Origin: Streptomyces durbertensis
GTDB taxonomy: Bacteria > Actinomycetota > Actinomycetes > Streptomycetales > Streptomycetaceae
Assembly (NCBI RefSeq): GCF_014156695.1
Contig: NZ_WMLF01000002.1
Coordinates: 1-37,953, forward strand
DNA: 37,953 nucleotides
Direction of reading: 5' to 3'
Shown here in pieces: positions 36,609 to 37,953 of this stretch (position 1 is its first letter; the number at the start of each line of letters is the position of its first letter). The translations under genes were made by a program, and so were the position numbers. The notes beneath the pieces were generated by a model. That model did not search any database. It was not told the DNA's origin and was given only the letters and a program-made list of their open reading frames with translations.

Positions 36609-37679
36609 ATGGACCTGGAGTTGCGGCATCTCAAGACGATCCGGGCGATAGCCGACGCCGGCAGCCTCACCAAGGCGGCGTCCCACCTCGGCCTCGCCCA
36701 GCCCGCGCTCAGCGCGCAGCTCAAACGCATCGAACGCACCCTCGGCGGCGAGCTGTTCGTGCGCGGCAGGCGCGGGGTACGGCCCACCCCGCTCGGCGAA
36801 CTGGTGCTCGACCGGACGCGGCTTGTCCTGCCGGCCGTGCGCGAACTCCAGGAGGAGGCGGCGCGGTTCGCCAGCGCCTGGGACGAGATGCCGCGCCTGC
36901 GCGTCGGCGGCACCCACGGCCCGCTGCTCGGCGGCCTCGTCGACCGGCTCGCCGCCGGCGACCCGGGGATCCCCGTCTCCACCCACACCTCCTGGTCCGA
37001 ACGGGAGATCGCCGACTCCGTCGCCGACGGCCGGCTGGACTTCGCGCTCGTCGGCACCTGCGGCGAGAGCCAGCCGCCGCGCGCCGACCGGCTGGTGTGG
37101 CGGGAGGTCGCCGTCGACCCCGTCTTCATCATGCTCGCCGACGGCCACCCGCTCGCGGACCTGCCCGAGATCGAACTCGGCGCCCTGGCCGAGGAGTCCT
37201 GGACGGACGTCCCCGGCGACGGCTGCTTCGGCGACTGCTTCGCCGCCGCCTGCGCCCGCGCCGGCTTCACCCCGGCCCGCGTGTACGAGACGGACACCGC
37301 GTCCTGCGTGCACCTCGTGCAGGTCGGCCGGGCCGTCGGACTCTGCCGCGCCACGTTCCCGCCCACGCCCGGCCTGGTCACCCGCCCGCTCGTCGACAAC
37401 CCGCTGAGCTGGCGGCACGTACTCGGCTGGCACCCCGGCGGCGGCGCGGCCGCCGCGGCCGACGTGGTCATGGGCCACGCCCGCGCGGCGCACGAGGACG
37501 CCGCCGCGCGCAGCGACAGCTACCGCCGCTGGCGCGCCGCCCACCACCACCTGCACTCCCTCGGCGCCCGCGACAACCGGCCCGCCCCCGTCGACGACAC
37601 GCCCGACGCCCGCGACGCCCGGCTCAGCGGGCGCGCCACCGCCGGACGGCGAGGAAGAGCGCTGAGAGGACGACACTGA
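36609..37679 (+). CDS. LysR-family transcriptional regulator
   Basis: 356 aa from ATG 36609; an upstream in-frame ATG at 36567 is less likely. The N-terminal winged helix spans residues 1-65 (LRHLKTIRAIADAGSLTKAASHLGLAQ, shown here in part, then LSAQLKRIERTLGGELFVR) and the periplasmic-binding-like effector domain about 90-290 (THTSWSEREIADSVADGRLDF in part; VDPVFIMLADGHPLA). The C-terminus beyond about 300 is an Arg/Ala/His-rich extension longer than usual for the family. A T-rich, LysR-box-like cattggt precedes the start. Target genes and co-inducer are unknown. Confidence 0.9.
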   Translation: MDLELRHLKTIRAIADAGSLTKAASHLGLAQPALSAQLKRIERTLGGELFVRGRRGVRPTPLGELVLDRTRLVLPAVRELQEEAARFASAWDEMPRLRVGGTHGPLLGGLVDRLAAGDPGIPVSTHTSWSEREIADSVADGRLDFALVGTCGESQPPRADRLVWREVAVDPVFIMLADGHPLADLPEIELGALAEESWTDVPGDGCFGDCFAAACARAGFTPARVYETDTASCVHLVQVGRAVGLCRATFPPTPGLVTRPLVDNPLSWRHVLGWHPGGGAAAAADVVMGHARAAHEDAAARSDSYRRWRAAHHHLHSLGARDNRPAPVDDTPDARDARLSGRATAGRRGRALRGRH

Positions 37680-37728
37680 CCAGCTCGGCCGGCAGCAACC
37701 CGCCCGCGACGGCCAGCACGTCCGACAC
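37624..37728 (-). CDS. possible very small membrane peptide, convergent overlap with the LysR gene
   Basis: A minus-strand frame from GTG 37728 (or GTG 37734) to TGA 37624 gives 34-36 aa: one hydrophobic helix (VLAVAGGLLPAELVSVVLSA) followed by a basic VRRWRAR tail, the layout of a single-pass peptide. It overlaps the 3' end of the LysR gene by 56 nt. No Shine-Dalgarno is evident. It may be a chance frame. Confidence 0.25.
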   Translation of the reverse strand: MSDVLAVAGGLLPAELVSVVLSALFLAVRRWRAR

Positions 37729-37948
37729 GGCCACGCCCCCGGCCCGGTGACGGCCCCGCAGCGGACCGCCGTCCTCGACCGCCCCTTACCCCCGTCCGGC
37801 CGCCGTCAGAACCGGGCCGCCGTGGCCGCCTCTCGCCGCTGCGGGGCGGCAGCCATAACGCCGGGCAGGGGGCCAAGTGACAGCTGACGGCGGCCGGTTC
37901 CCGCCGTCTACGGTTTCGGCACCTCCCACCGAGACCGAGGAGACACCC

Positions 37949-37953
37949 ATGCT
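37949..37953 (+). CDS. start of a further gene cut by the window end
   Basis: ATG at 37949 preceded by GAGGAGA 6-11 nt upstream. A weak promoter-like pair (TGACGG-N18-TACGGT, about 37880-37915) lies upstream. Only the first codon and two more bases are visible, so nothing can be said of the product. The 37680-37948 gap otherwise holds only the doubtful small minus-strand ORF. Confidence 0.5.

Noticed and set aside
37520..37876. 118-aa minus-strand Arg-rich frame at the right end
   Set aside because: Antisense to the LysR C-terminus with low-complexity translation and no ribosome site.
1..37953. tRNA, rRNA, insertion sequences or attachment sites
   Set aside because: No cloverleaf-like sequence, transposase motif or flanking direct repeats were seen on either strand.

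Overview
The window is high-GC actinobacterial DNA, almost certainly Streptomyces. It shows strong third-position GC bias, GTG and TTG starts, a SARP activator, an AfsA-type gene beside gamma-butyrolactone (GBL) receptor homologues, and a mycothiol-dependent-type enzyme. It holds the edge of a large antibiotic cluster (about 1-30.85 kb) followed by ordinary chromosomal genes (about 30.9-37.95 kb).

Left block, minus strand (1-15.4 kb): a SARP and a TetR-type regulator overlap by ATGA. Next come a fused alpha-beta 2-oxoacid dehydrogenase (E1) and a giant polyketide synthase (PKS), also coupled by ATGA. The PKS is truncated by the window and has no acyltransferase (AT) domain in either visible module, so it is a trans-AT PKS. 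Its N-terminus is a complete E2-type dihydrolipoamide acyltransferase (lipoyl domain, peripheral-subunit-binding domain, catalytic domain) fused to an ACP. The apparent logic is that E1 decarboxylates a 2-oxoacid, the cis lipoyl/E2 unit carries the acyl group, and it is handed directly to the loading ACP. Visible order: E2-ACP-[KS-DH-KR-cMT-ACP-ACP]-[KS-DH-KR-...].

Middle block (15.5-21.6 kb): on the minus strand a lysine/ornithine cyclodeaminase, a P450 and a small unknown ORF. Divergent on the plus strand are an EntE-like aryl-acid AMP ligase, a DegT-family aminotransferase and a 4-oxalocrotonate-tautomerase-like protein. The ligase pocket resembles salicylate-type enzymes, which fits 3-hydroxypicolinate, and the cyclodeaminase/P450 pair fits (hydroxy)pipecolate. 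These are the unusual units of streptogramin B peptides.

Right regulatory/resistance island (21.6-30.85 kb): TetR repressor, 14-TM MFS exporter, two GBL-receptor-family TetRs, a divergent AfsA-like gene with an NAD-dependent epimerase/reductase, an SDR and an ABC-F ATPase with a leader ORF. The order matches my memory of the barX-barA-barB-varS-varR island of virginiamycin producers. With a branched-chain-type starter system on a trans-AT PKS, this suggests a streptogramin (type A plus type B) supercluster. That product assignment is inference. Candidate ARE operators precede the SARP and two receptor genes, and a perfect inverted repeat precedes the exporter.

Flank (31-37.95 kb): DoxX-like membrane protein, nitrilase-family amidase, maleylpyruvate-isomerase-like protein, PPOX-fold protein, secreted trypsin-like protease, hexapeptide acetyltransferase, alpha/beta hydrolase, LysR regulator and the first codons of another gene.
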